Below the pieces are notes generated by a model. The model saw only the letters and a program-made list of their open reading frames with translations, did not search any database and was not told the DNA's origin. The position numbers were made by a program, and so were the translations under genes. Shown piece after piece: positions 33,778 to 45,385 of a DNA stretch of 64,000 bases. The stretch comes from Gastracanthus pulcherrimus (taxonomy: Eukaryota; Arthropoda; Insecta; Hymenoptera; Pteromalidae): positions 52,889,277 to 52,953,276 of the forward strand of contig OX424572.1 in the NCBI GenBank assembly GCA_949152435.1. Reading direction: 5' to 3'. Numbering within the stretch: the first letter of the stretch is position 1; the number at the start of each line of letters is the position of its first letter.

Positions 33778-34350
33778 TCGTGTGCGTGTGTGTGTGCGTA
33801 CATGCGTATTTGCGTGCGTGCGTGCGTGCGAGCGTGCGTGCGTGCGAGTATTTTTACTATTACTATTTCGAGTAATCTATGGTAACAATTAATGCTTCAG
33901 GGCTCATTTTGTTTGTTCTTTTAAACAAAAAGGGCACAATAATAATTTTTATAGCTTTTCGGATTATTTCTTATTTTTTAGGGATTTTTCGAATTTTGGT
34001 ACGTCAGAAATAATATCATCGATCCAGTAAAAATGCATTTGAAAGAGCATAAAATTAATTATCTTTTACCACCCGAAATTTCGGATAAGGTGTTTTCTTT
34101 CCTTTTTTATACGCGGAAACGTAATTTTTTGTTTGAACGGTGATTTCTCTGAAATATATGATAAAAAGGTTTTGAAAGAAATTTAAGGAAATTAGAACAA
34201 TAGAGAAGATTATTTTGTAAATTTTTTGACACATTTTATTTTTCTATGATTGAGAAAAGAATCATTTAGTTAAAAAAAATCGTTTTTCTACTCGTATGAC
34301 AAACGATAACTTGAGTAAAACGGTATTATTCCTTCTGAAACATTCCAAAA
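33730..34350 (+). repeat. Dispersed repeat starting with a (TG)n/(CGTG)n tract
   Basis: The TG tract (33730-33848) is followed by ATTAATGCTTCAGGGCTCATT and TTTGTTTGTTCTTTTAA. The same order appears, inverted and diverged, at 49100-49640 (CA tract, then AAACGAAATGAGCCCCGAAA). The remainder is AT-rich and noncoding. Confidence 0.55.
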
Positions 34351-35690
34351 AGGTAGCTTTTTACTATCTCTCGGCTAAGTTCTTTGCGCAGATCACGAGT
34401 ACTTTTATTTTTCAAGATACTCGAGGATATATTTTTTTTTAAATTTGTGATTGTTTATTTCTTCTGTATTACACGGTAATTTTTTACCAATGAACGCTTA
34501 TTTGTTTCGTCATTTGATCAAGAATTTAAATGAAAAAGAATTTTCAAGGTTTTATCGAATCTTTTTTGTTTTATAACGTTTTTTCATTTTTTATTATATT
34601 TACTGTTTTTAAAATGTTTTGATCATAGATTTCTTGCGTATTACGCAGCAATAATTGACCAAACATAGCTCATTTTATACGTTTTTTGATGAAGATTTTC
34701 AAAAACTCGAATGAAATTAGGACATAATTATATTTTTAAATGTAGAATGCATTTACTATATTAAAAAATAAAATTTAATCAACAATTATAGTGCTGCAAA
34801 ATTTATTATTGTCAGTTGGAAAAAAATGTATCTTGATTTGCAAAACTTTTTAAGTTGCTTTTTAAATGCTATACTTTGGCATAGGATTATTTATAGTTCA
34901 AAACTTTTCTTGAATTTTGTCTCATAAGCGTAAAAATTATTTATAAAACTCTGGATTTATCACAAAAATAAGCATTTACTCCAATAAGTTGTAAAAAAAT
35001 ATTTGTATTGAATAGTTTCAAAATAAAAGAAAACTACAGAGCATTTTTTAGTTAATCAATATATTTTTGATGTTCCAATACAATTTGTTAGGAATAAAAT
35101 TTAATAGAGATAAAATTTTGGTTCACAGTTAAAATGAGTTTGAATAAACTATTTTGAATAATTAACTCGAATACTTACACTTAATGAATATTTTTAAGAT
35201 TTTCTTAGTTATATACAAATACTATCTACTATACAAATATTATCTTATCTTAAATTTATTTGTGAAAATGGTATGTATTATTTATTTATTTATTCAAAAC
35301 CAGATAAGAATTACAGTATGTACATTAACTGCAAAACCCTGCAGAGATAAACTAGTTATCTATACGCAGGTCCGGTATTATAAAATTTAAGAAAAATATA
35401 AGAAATATATATACATAAAACTAACTTAAAAACTATGCATATAAGATTTTAAGTTTACTATAAACATTATTCGTATAATTATTTAAATTGATATATTATA
35501 TACTGTATACGAACAGTAATAATGTATCACAGTGAGTCTTAATTATATCTCATCCAATTTTTTAACAATCTTTTATAAGAACTTCTATCTATATCTGAAG
35601 TTTTAAGGGGTTAGTCCTGTGTAAACGCCTAAATTTTAACTATTTTTGTGCAATTTTTTTTACAAGATACTAAAAGGCAATTGTTCCAAT
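34350..35690. other. AT-rich stretch, nothing recognised
   Basis: No open frame of interest, tandem repeat or terminal repeat was recognised here. Confidence 0.4.
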
Positions 35691-35939
35691 TTTTGTATAT
35701 GTTTTTAACGACATCTTATACTGTCATTAAGGCAGGTGGCTGGTCATGGCGATAGCGGCAGTTTGGGTTGCCTGAAATAAAAAATTTGAACAAATAATTC
35801 TTCTGTAGGTTTGTCATTCTCGCAGGTAGCAGATTTAGACATTATTATTGAAAAATAACAAAATGACGCCTTTATGAAAAAAAATTTTTGTACACTAAAA
35901 GATGTCATTAAAAACATATAAAAAATTGGAGTATATAAG

Positions 35940-36685
35940 TTTTGCAATAAATCTCTATTATTTCTAAGGTCCACCCCAAGCTAATATTCCATTACTTATT
36001 ATACTATGAAAAAAGACATAGTATATCATTATTAATGTTTCTCTTGGCGTTGATTTGGCAATTTTATAAAAAATATAGACTAGATATTTCGTTTTTTTGT
36101 ATTATGTATTGAACATGTTTATCCCACTTTAGATTTTAATCAAATACTATACCTAAATGTTTGCACTTTTCAACTCTAGTTGTATTTTTATCCTTAATCT
36201 TTATATCTATTTGAGGTGGAATACTATCGCTGTAGTTACCATAGGTCATAAAAACAGTCTTCTCAACATTTAAAGATAACTTATTAACTTCTAACCACTT
36301 ATCAATTTTTATTAATACTTATTCATAGTTTCTTGCGCTTCACTTCAAGTATCACCAGTGGCTATTATTGCAGTGTCATCTGCATATAGGGGGATCACTT
36401 TCAAGATATCATTAATTTATAGTATAAAAAGTAGAGGTCCTAATATTGTACCTTGTGGAACACCTGTATTTATTAAGATGTTATCGCTTTCATTATCATT
36501 TATTTTTACTACTTGATATCTATTATTAAGATAACTTGAAAGTAGATCCAACGTCTTTCCTCTTATTCCAATACAATAAAGTTTGTCTAATAATATTTTA
36601 TGATCTACAGTATCAAAAGCTTTCGTTAAATCTAGAAAAGTTATGAGTATTGGTTTACTATGATCCAAGTTATTGTATAGTATAT
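35940..36685 (-). pseudogene. Non-LTR retrotransposon (jockey/CR1-like) reverse transcriptase fragment
   Basis: Minus-strand motifs in order: FLDLTKAFDTVDHKILLDKL (motif A), NTGVPQGTILGPLLFIL (motif B), then an in-frame stop at 36417-36419 in place of a Tyr, INDILKVIPLYADDTAIIA (motif C, YADD intact), KWLEVNKLSLNVEKTVFMTY, CKHLGIVFD, stop, NLKWD, and weaker sequence ending in SNGILAWGG. Several stops and a frameshift inactivate it. The 5' side is cut at about 36685, where an unrelated inverted-repeat sequence begins; endonuclease and ORF1 are absent. Confidence 0.88.
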
Positions 36686-36900
36686 CTATAAAAAATACCT
36701 TTCTAAAAAGTAAAATCTTGGCAAGTATAAGTTTCATTACTACCCACAATATAAATTAAAAGAAATATATTATTACCAAAATAAGACGTTCAATTATGAA
36801 TTATATTCATAAACTCAAATTAAAATAGTAAAATGAAACTAATATTATATTTAAAAAATAATATAGTTCAAAATATTTCCATTTTTGACTAATTCTACTA
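36685..36900 (-). repeat. Inverted repeat arm paired with 37395-37610
   Basis: About 210 bp whose reverse complement is 37395-37610 at high identity (landmarks TTGCCAAGATTTTACTTTTT, CCACAATATAAATTAAAAG, TAATATAGTTCAAAATATTT). A third, partial copy lies at about 37680-37790. Confidence 0.85.
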
Positions 36901-37125
36901 TCCGTAATATTATATTGGCTTGTTTTCAAGAAGTATCAGTTAGCTTACCTATAATAGACATGAATTGCCATATGAGCACTACATATAACACGAGTGTAAT
37001 GTAGCGAGAGTATTATAGATCAGTGCTTGAGGTTCGACTTTTTGACCTATTTCTTATCAACATGTATTTATGTCAAATTTAATGTCTTACAATATTAAAT
37101 TTGAAAGGTATTATTAATTTTTATA

Positions 37126-37440
37126 CTTCATACTAATTCATAAAAAATGGCATTGATTTAGAAATAAAAGTATAATACTTGCCAATTTATTAATCGATTG
37201 AATTAATTTCTTTAGCGTTTATTTCAGATTATCTGAATTAGTAAAAAATAGAAATATTTTAAACTATAATATTTTTTAAATAGTTTGTATATTTCATACT
37301 AATTAATAAAAGAAGGAAATTGATATACAAATAAAAATACAATACTTGCCAATATATTAATCGAATTCATTAATTTCTTTAGGGTTCATTTGGGATTATA
37401 AGAATTAGTCAAAAGTGGAAATATTTTGAACTATATTATT
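37126..37440 (+). repeat. Tandem duplication, period about 160 bp
   Basis: ATACTTGCCAAT.TATTAATCG and TTAATTTCTTTAG blocks recur in the two halves (about 37126-37280 and 37287-37440). The second half leads into the inverted-repeat arm at 37395. Confidence 0.7.
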
Positions 37441-37790
37441 TTTTAAATATAATATTAGTTTGATTTTACTATTTTAATTTGAGTTTATGAATAAAATTCA
37501 TAACTGACGTCTTATTTTGGTAATAATATATTTCTTTTAATTTATATTGTGGGTAATAATGAAAATTATACTTGCCAAGATTTTACTTTTTAGAAAGGTA
37601 TTTTTTATACATTTCACAACTTTTCCAGAGACGGAAATTTATTCTTACTATTCTCGAAAAAATAGAAATATTTTAAAAATAGAATATTAGTTTATGTTTA
37701 CTATTTTAATTGTAGCGTATTTCTTTTAATTTATATTGTGGGTAATAACGAAACATATACTTGCCAAGATTTTATTTTTTAGAAAGCTAT
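37395..37790 (+). repeat. Inverted repeat arm and partial third copy
   Basis: Partner of 36685-36900, with a shorter copy of TTAATTTATATTGTGGGTAA and TTGCCAAGATTTTA at 37725-37780. Confidence 0.8.
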
Positions 37791-38529
37791 GTGTTCAAAT
37801 AAATAAATGTTTGTGTATGGGTAACTTGAAAGTTTCATTGACTCCATTTTCTTTTAAACTACTTGAAGTAATCTTATGCAATTTTACCTAAACCATTACG
37901 TAGCCCTATTTGATTATGAAAATTCACTTAAAATAAATTTAAATAAAATTCCTTCGAAAGAACCTTATAGTATTCTCATGTTTTATTCAGATATCAAGTT
38001 AATGCTGGGTGAAAAGAGTCTTTTTAATGTAATTATAAACCTGAGCTTGCAAACATTTGATTAATTATAGTTTTGTAATTTCATTAAAATGACCCTTCTG
38101 AGCCAGCGTTGACTTTATATCTGGATAGAACGTGAGTATATTATATGTTACTTTCAAATAATCCTTTAAACACAAGAAGTACTTACACGAGTACAAAGAT
38201 TCACAAAGACCCTCGTCAATAACAAAAATTTGGGTTAAAAAACAGTACATCTATTGGAGTATTAAATATTTAACAGATGCTTCTGCGACGCACCAACTTG
38301 ATTGGAGAACTTGATTTGTATTATATTTACATCATGACAACATCAGAGCGGATATTCAATTACTGCATCCCCATGATTGTGTTGTATTTTTCTGGTGCAT
38401 AGTGGCTTATGCCTTGTATGCTTATGGTCAATCAGCAGATGACTTTGTATATCCCCGATGATGATTACGCACGAGCACATAAATACTTGTTACTAAGAAG
38501 TAGCACACCACAAGTATAACAAATTTATT

Positions 38530-39165
38530 GAACAACCAAGAAATCGTTGTCGATATACCTACAAAAAAACTAATTGCTTTATTGTTTTATCTAATAATTC
38601 TTCGTTGAATGCAATTATCACAGCTAATTGCTGTATATGCATTTTAACAATGACTTTACCTATAAGCGTGGCACCAAAGAAATTTAAACCATATTTCTGA
38701 GCAAAACAACTTTACTTGATGACTTCATGATTTCAATAATGCTCGTTTCATCTTGTTTATTCCTTGCGAGTTTCAAGGGGGCAACATACTCAAAGGCAGA
38801 GAAGACGTCCTTAATTGTTCCTTTTTGTGTACTATACTATTCTACCTCTTCTTTTACTAGTCTTCTTTACTTACAATGCTAGACATTCCCTGCCCTTTCT
38901 TTCCAAGTTCCTGACCCTCTTTAAATCCATACTTTGCCACGATTTTTGCTGCAACAGAAGACGTTGTGTATCTTTGATGATTTAGATTCTGTCAAAGAAG
39001 TGGTCTCGGTACAACTTCTGGTATAGCCTCCGACAGAAAGACAATGGAGCGATGGTAACACCTTGTCCAGTACTCCTGAATGTTGTGCGTTCTTCATCTC
39101 TTTCGACAGAATTCATTGTTAGTCTTTTTCTTTATCTCTCTTAGCATGTAAAACAGCACCTTTTT
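38530..39165 (-). pseudogene. Decayed copy of splicing factor SPF45/RBM17
   Basis: Minus-strand translation, across frameshifts, shows the SPF45 domain order. First comes a charged stretch with DEERTTFRSTGQGVTIAPL (about 39105-39045). Then SEAIPEVVPRP and the G-patch AAKIVAKYGFKEGQELGKKG with QGMSSIV (about 38955-38880). Then ETSIIEIMKSSSKVVLLRNM (about 38755-38688), which matches the start of the C-terminal UHM/RRM domain, and a weak remainder (KQLVFL..RFLG) to about 38535. SPF45 acts in the nucleus in alternative 3' splice-site choice. Here the glycines of the G-patch are kept, but the Arg-rich and linker parts are shortened and frameshifts and stops abound. No introns are evident in the readable part, which suggests a processed copy, though no clear poly(A) tail is seen. 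Confidence 0.75.
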
Positions 39166-39404
39166 TCAACTACACTTGGGATTGCAATAATTATATTGAA
39201 GATGACCGTCTTGCCACTTTTTCGGACGTACGATATTTTTCGAAATCGTCGTACAGAGATTTCATCACATAATAAAAACAAATCACGTAAAAACAACCCG
39301 TTTTATTTTAATAATACAAATGACACAAACGCATCCTTCATCCTTCAACATTTGATTTAAATAATAGGTTAGATTTTGTGGTTGTCGTCTGCACTGTCTG
39401 CAGG

Positions 39405-39406
<2 letters not shown>

Positions 39407-39473
<67 letters not shown>

Positions 39474-39540
39474 GTATACACATATACACACATATATGTG
39501 TGTATATGTGTATTATACATATGATATGTGTATTATACAT
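39407..39540. repeat. (AT)n microsatellite with TATATGTGTG extension
   Basis: An AT run at about 39407-39468, then alternating CATATACACA/TATATGTGTA sequence to 39540. Open frames over it are artefacts. Confidence 0.95.
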
Positions 39541-40007
39541 CAGAGTAGAGAAAACGGAAGTCACATGTATATATACAAATATACATATGATTAGAGAAAA
39601 CGGAAATGCGGATAACAAAATGAAAAGAAAAAATTTGAGCAAATATATTATGCTTTATATTTTTAATTAGATGAATCTTTTTTAACACAAACTTTTATTA
39701 CGTGATAGACTAAATTATTATCTCTTAAAAGAGTGTCAATAGACTTCACATAAGTCAATCGGTGTTTAGATATTGATATTTAAAGATTTTGAAGCGGTTA
39801 AAAAGGCACAATTAGACGTATAAAAGGCTACGGTGCGCCTTTCGGCTTCTTATTACGTGATAGTTCATATCTGGTAATTTTAACTCAGCATTTGGTAATT
39901 CGCCTCCCCACTCCATCATAATCCTTATATATATTAAAAAATATTTTAAACAACAATACTTTTTCATACTTTATGATATATTTTTGCATAAGATTAAATT
40001 ACTAAAT

Positions 40008-40011
<4 letters not shown>

Positions 40012-40059
<48 letters not shown>

Positions 40060-40069
40060 TAATCGAAAA

Positions 40070-40125
<56 letters not shown>

Positions 40126-40188
40126 TATTATATTCTATTTAATACTAGGGTAAAAATAAAAATAACAAATCTATTGCTTTTTAATGTC

Positions 40189-40226
<38 letters not shown>

Positions 40227-40290
40227 GACATTAAAAAGCAATAGATTTGTTATTTTTATTTTTACCCTAGTATTAAATAGAATAAATAAT
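40012..40290. repeat. (AT)n-separated palindrome
   Basis: Left arm about 40128-40191 (TTCTATTTAATACTAGGG to TTTTTAATGTCGAC) is exactly mirrored at about 40223-40288 across a short (AT)n. Two more (AT)n runs (40012-40055 and 40073-40124) lie to the left. Between them TTAAATAATCGAAAAATT is mirrored by AATTTTTCGATTATTTAAT at about 40405. Confidence 0.95.
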
Positions 40291-40440
40291 TTCATATTGA
40301 AACATTTTTTAAAACTTGAGGAAACTAAGTGCCAATGAATCGGCAGCGGTTTTTTTATTCGTTATTATTTTAAAACTGTAAACATAAAAAAATTCTTTTA
40401 ATTTTTCGATTATTTAATATTTACGGAATACTAAAAAATA
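40290..40440 (+). repeat. Dispersed repeat, inverted copy at 48890-48990
   Basis: TTCATATTGAAACATTTTTT, CTTGAGGAAACTAAGTGCCA and GAATCGGCAGCGG are matched in reverse at 48890-48990 (CCGCTGCTAATTC, TTGGCACTTAGCTTCCTC, CCAATATGAAATT). Both copies adjoin (AT)n runs. Confidence 0.75.
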
Positions 40441-40588
40441 GTCTTATTCTTTAACTGCCCTTAAAGTGTTAAAACAACTGGAGGTTGTTCTTGCGCTCAG
40501 ATACGCAATATTAGGGTATTTTCTAGCGCAAGGAAAAATTGTCCGCCCTTGGGCGGAAAAGTAACTCACATTCTGCCTGCTTCATGTA

Positions 40589-41880
40589 CGAGGGTAGTTC
40601 AATAAGTCTTTAGAATAAAGTATAAAAACAATTTTTTTTGGGTACATTTTTTTTTATTTTTCAACATAATCTCCTTGGAGCTCTATACACTTGGTCAATC
40701 GCTTTTTAAGTTTTTTTAATCCTTCAGAAAAGTGCGTTTTCGGAAGTTCCTCAAAATAAGCACTTACAGAGGCAATGACGTCTTCGTTGTCCGTAAATCT
40801 CTGTCCACCGAGCCATTTTTTCAAGTTTGGAAATAAGAAAAAGTCACTGGGGGCTAAATCTGGTGAATACGGTGGGTGTTCGACCAATTCGAATTTTAGT
40901 TCTTCAATTTTAGCCATTGAAACGAAGCATGTGTGAACTCGGGCGTTGTCGTGATGAAAGAGAATTTTTTTTCTCGCCAAATATGGTCATTTTTTTTTAA
41001 TTTCTTCTTTCAGCTGCTCTAATAATGATGCATAATACTCACCAGTAATTGTTTTACCCTTTTCCAAGTAGTCAATAAGTATAATTCCACGTGCATCCCA
41101 AAAAACTGTAGCCATAACCTTACCAGCTGACTTTACGGTCTTTGCCTTCTTTGGAGCTGGTTCGCCTGTGGAAATCCACTGTTTGGATTGTTCCTTTGTC
41201 TCAGGAGTGTAGTGGTGTATCCATGTTTCATCCACAGTCACAAATCGACGAAAAAATTCCTCAGGATTCCGACTTATGCGCGCCAAAAGAGCTTCAGAGG
41301 CGACCACTCTATTGCGTTCATTCTCAGCTGAGAGCAAACGCGGCACCCATCTTGCCGATAGCTTTTTCATGCCTAATTTTTCATGTAGAATTGAAACAAC
41401 TGCACCTATAGATATCCTTGTGGCCTCAGCTAACTCACGCACTTTTAATCTTCTATCCTTCAACACCATATCGTGGATTTTATTGATGATTTCGGGAGTA
41501 GTTGCTTCTACGGGCCTTCCTGAACGTGGTTCGTCACTTATTGATGTACGACCACGCTTAAATTCATTTACCCAGTTATAAACCGTTGCTAAGGCAGGGG
41601 CAGATGTGCCATGAACTGAGTCCAATTCATTTTTTATCTCATATGGAGTTAAACCCTTTAAATGAAAATGTTTAATTACCGCTCTGAACTCGTTTTTTTC
41701 CATTTTTCTTAACAAGCAATTTTTTTTTTCAATTGGTTATAAAAACACGTAAACTCAGAAGATGTGGACTGTGACTGCACCATATATCTAGTCGGGAGTG
41801 GTGCTGACTGAAAACAGATGATTTGGAGCGATTCGCGCGCCATCTGTTGGTCATTCTAAAGACTTATTGAACTACCCTCG
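40589..41880 (-). mobile_element. mariner transposon, near complete
   Basis: 1292 bp bounded by 28-bp terminal inverted repeats that match perfectly (40589-40616 and 41853-41880; outer end CGAGGGTAGTTCAATAAGTC). It is flanked by TA on both sides, the mariner target-site duplication. The size and layout are those of a full-length mariner with a single transposase gene and no other cargo. Confidence 0.97.
40654..41703 (-). pseudogene. mariner transposase, one in-frame stop
   Basis: The frame is open from 41715 to 40654 except for one TGA at 40987-40989. I take the second Met (41703, MEKNEFRAVIKHF) as the start because it fits the family N-terminus, giving a product of about 349 codons, the usual mariner length. 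Seen: N-terminal helix-turn-helix region, GRPVE linker, WVPRLL, and catalytic D,D34D residues in VTVDETWIHH, FHHDNARVHT and YSPDLAPSDFF. The stop lies just upstream of the second Asp, where mariners commonly carry Arg, so a CGA to TGA change is likely. Cleavage and strand transfer need all three Asp residues, so this copy should make no active enzyme unless the stop is read through. The intact ends could still be mobilised in trans. Confidence 0.95.
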
Positions 41881-41904
41881 TATTACTCGTAAAATCATCC
41901 ATTC

Positions 41905-42085
41905 AGTCCAGGGAGGACAGAAAGTATCGATCGAGGCGGAAGGCGATTAGCGCTCGTGCTGGTTGCAGCCCCTGCCTCGGCAGTCGTCGACATCCCTCGG
42001 CTCACCCTCGGCTCGCCTGGGGCTGCTCAAGTGCCTCGGCTAGCCCTGCAAATCCCTCGCCATAATCGCCTACTTTCCGCCCTTG
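41905..42085. other. GC-rich patch with CCTCGGC repeats
   Basis: CCTCGGC/CTCGGCT words recur at about 41977-42035 in a stretch richer in GC than both flanks. The open frame 41956-42141 through it has no recognised similarity. Confidence 0.35.
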
Positions 42086-42539
42086 ATACACAATATATTA
42101 CTTTAACCGTGCTATCACGACATCTATTACATTTATTGTGATGATGTTTTGTAGATATTAAGTATCAGTATGATTTTTAATATTCTTCACAAATCTAAAA
42201 TACAATATATCACACGCTCATTATACGCATGTACATATTGATTAAAGTATACAATAGGGAACTTGCATAGAAAATCCATTATGTTGATCATTATTCGATG
42301 TTCAATCTAACAACATAATGAATTTGTTTATATGGTTCCCTATTAATATTACTTTGAGAAAGCATAGTGCCAAAGCAGTTGGTAGCGATTTGAAGTACTG
42401 TTCCTAATCTAACTTCCGATTCACATTTGCCATATAAGTATACTTTTTTATGCTTTTACACACTATTGCACAGATTTTTCACATTTTATTGAAAAAGTCC
42501 GATCAATAAAAACCAGGGGTTTAGAGTTACGCTGCGGAG

Positions 42540-42745
42540 TGGCGTTATTTTTGAAAAAGAAAAAAGAATATCTCCGAGAGCGATTTTTTTCTGTAAGTCG
42601 AAAAAAGAGCTCTGCATGGAAGTCAGAGTTTTCATTAAGAAAGAGAATATCTCTTGCTTGAAATCGGAGGTTTTCGCCAGGAAAGAGAATAACTCTGACT
42701 TGAAGTCGAAGTTTTTCTCGAGCAGAGTGAAGTTATTCATATAAA
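42540..42745. repeat. Degenerate approx. 50-bp repeats (GAGAATAACTC)
   Basis: AGAAAGAGAATATCTC, AGGAAAGAGAATAACTC and related words with GAAGTC..AGTTTTTC repeat at roughly 50-bp spacing. They give a repetitive minus-strand open frame (FSFLAKTSDFKQEIFSFLMK). Similar words occur inverted at about 43270-43640. Confidence 0.5.
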
Positions 42746-42756
42746 GAATCATTTCA

Positions 42757-43252
42757 AGACTGATTATGAATCAAAAATAAAAATTGCAAGAAACCAAATG
42801 GCGGATCCAACAACATAACATGTTTATTCAATTTTATATTGCAATAATAATTAGTAAAAATTGGTATATAGGATTTTTTGAGGGTCACTGATCATGAATC
42901 AAGTCAAAATTACAAAAAACGAAATGGCGGAACCAACTGCATGGTATGTTTACTCAATTTTATTATGATTTCAACGAAAACTAGTCAAAATCGCGTAATA
43001 TTACTATTGCGCACTGTTACGTAATATATCTGGTGAAAATTTCGTAATAGTACGAAAATTGAGTAAACATATCGTGTAGTTTACTCTGCCATTTTGAATT
43101 TTGACTTTTGATTCATAAACAGCGACCCTGTAAATTCATATATACTAATTATTAATAATCTTTACTGAAATATTAATAAAATTGAGAAAACATGCAATGT
43201 TGTTGACTTCGCCATTTTGTATTATGAAATTTTGACTTATGATTCGTAATCT
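42757..43252. repeat. Fold-back element with two tandem units in each arm
   Basis: A roughly 77-bp unit (TGATTATGAATCAAAAAT ... AAATGGCGGATCCAACAACA ... TTCAATTTTAT) occurs at 42757-42834 and 42889-42965. Its reverse complement occurs at 43058-43125 and 43178-43252. The centre is about 90 bp. Confidence 0.88.
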
Positions 43253-43682
43253 GCAACCTCAAAGACCCCTATATTCGGAGCGCTCTTTTAAGAGCACTTT
43301 TTCTAACAGTTATTCATCAACAATTCTTGAGAGGATCGCTTTTTTCAAGAGCGATTGTTCAAGCTCCTAAAATGAGCGCTCTTTCTTTGAGTTATTCTTA
43401 AAAACTCCTGAGAAAATTGCTTTTTACAAGAACTTTTTCTTTCTCCGGGTTATTCGTTAAAATCTCTTTAGTGGATCATTCTTTTCGGGAGCTATTTGAA
43501 ATTTCTCTTTCAGACAATGCTCTTAGTACGGGTTTTGAAAAATCACGTTTTTTGTAGACTTTCTTACAAAGAGCTAAATAGAAGAACTCTTTGAAAGAGT
43601 CATAAGCAATGACTCGTTTTGGAAGCGCTTCGAATTCCTGATAAAAATATTTATCTATATTTTTATATACTGCGCAATAACT

Positions 43683-43850
43683 ATTTATATAAATAGGATC
43701 GATATTAATCGTTGATTAATTATTTATATAAATAGGATCGATATTGATCATTGATTAATTATTTATATAAATAGGATCGATATTAATCATTGATTAATTA
43801 TTTATATAAATAGGATCGATATTAATCATTTATTAATTATTTATATAAAT
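43683..43850. repeat. 39-bp tandem repeat, about 4 copies
   Basis: ATTTATATAAATAGGATCGA recurs at 43683, 43722, 43761 and 43800, exactly 39 bp apart. The unit itself contains the palindromes ATTTATATAAAT and ATTAATCATTGATTAAT. Confidence 0.95.
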
Positions 43851-44339
43851 AATTAAATAAATCGTAGGTTTAGACACAGCATTAGGGAACTGAACTCGAA
43901 ACCCGAAAAGACAGTGAACACACTCTGATAAGGTCAAATCACGCACATGCACGGTAGTTTATCAATAAAGATCCGAATTTTAGTATCAGCGACAAAGTTA
44001 CATAAAAAACTTTCCAACACTGCATTTTCAATGTTCTAAGTATTTCAAATACAAAAATTTACAACTACTTTTTTCAAGTATTGTCAGCACGTTTAAAAAA
44101 ATACTTTATTAAAAAACAATTATTTTCAATTACTTGTCCTATCTAAAAAAAAATCGCTTGCGAATTGCTGAAATTGCGCACGCATTCGTATACCTATTTA
44201 AACATTTCATTTTAGATCTTAATAATATTTGCTTCGGAATTGATCCTTTATTTTCTCATGATAAATAGTTACAAGATGATTAATTAAAACATTCAATCTT
44301 AAACATAGTGAATGTGAACGTTTTAAATATTTGAGACTT

Positions 44340-44580
44340 ATACGTTTATTGTGCGGTCGGTAAGTAGAGATAGATGCGCAGCAGACTAACGCGTGGTATG
44401 CACAGCCAGTGAGTCATAACCTGCAAGTTGAATGATGCAACCGATAATACGGCATAGAGGAAAGCGGGCAACACCTGGTAAAGGCGAAACGACGCTATAG
44501 TCTCAGCCATTGAAGAAGAAGAAGGAGGAAAGCGGGGCATTACGGACGTGAGGCATTATGAACACTTCGAATTTAATAAA
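44340..44580. other. Moderately GC-rich unclassified patch
   Basis: The sequence between the 39-bp repeat and the AT-rich stretch to the right has higher GC (GCGCAGCAGACTAACGCGTG). It resembles the kind of UTR or end sequence carried by transposable elements, but I recognise no family. Confidence 0.25.
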
Positions 44581-45385
44581 GATTATTGCCTGAAAAACTA
44601 CAAACTCAATATATTTGATGATAAAGTATATAAAGAATACGAAAAGTGAATAACCAAGTATCTAAAAAAATATTTATAGAAAGAGAAATAAAAAATACAC
44701 TAACTTCTGCATGCCTAAAAAAGTTTTGTGATCATATTAAACGTGACGAATCTTAAAGAAAGCATTTGTAAAAGGTTTTTAAGTCTTTCAAAAATAGGTA
44801 TATATGGAGGCAAGATGAAAACACAAAGTGAGGCAATATTCACATTTATATCTCATGAATTTAATAGCACCAGCATTATACTCTTAAGAAGATTATACTT
44901 TATAAAATGAATAACTACAGGAGTTTAATATTTTATAAAGAGTAATTGATAAGTTTGTCCTTTACATAAATTGTTAGGTTATGATGAATGTTTACTTACA
45001 TTTCTATAGGAAATATAAGTAATTAAAATCTGCTTTCTATAGGTTTATGATATTATTTAATGTAATATACGTATATTATTTTCGATTGTTTTATTTTTAG
45101 TATTCAATTTTCATCATTTGTTAGTTTTTTTACTATTTGCTTCAAAGACATTTGCAACAAATTCGAAGTCGGATTAATAAAAGTAATAATTGTTTCTTTA
45201 GAAATTTCCCCGTAGAATCGATTGTCACTATTAATTTTTATTAATTTGTTTAAACAATAATTGTTTAAACAAATTATAAAAAAATATTTTTTTAGATCAA
45301 TTTTTATACTTTGATGCCATGTCCTATTTTCGATAGTTTACCCATTCAAACTGTGGGTTAAGCGTGGGTATTAATGGCTTAATAT
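44580..45385. other. AT-rich stretch with one perfect 33-bp palindrome
   Basis: Nothing coding is recognised. AATTTGTTTAAACAAT (45243-45258) and ATTGTTTAAACAAATT (45260-45275) form a perfect palindrome around a single A. Confidence 0.6.

Noticed and set aside
41142..41581. Plus-strand open frames inside the mariner
   Set aside because: They are antisense shadows of the transposase gene.
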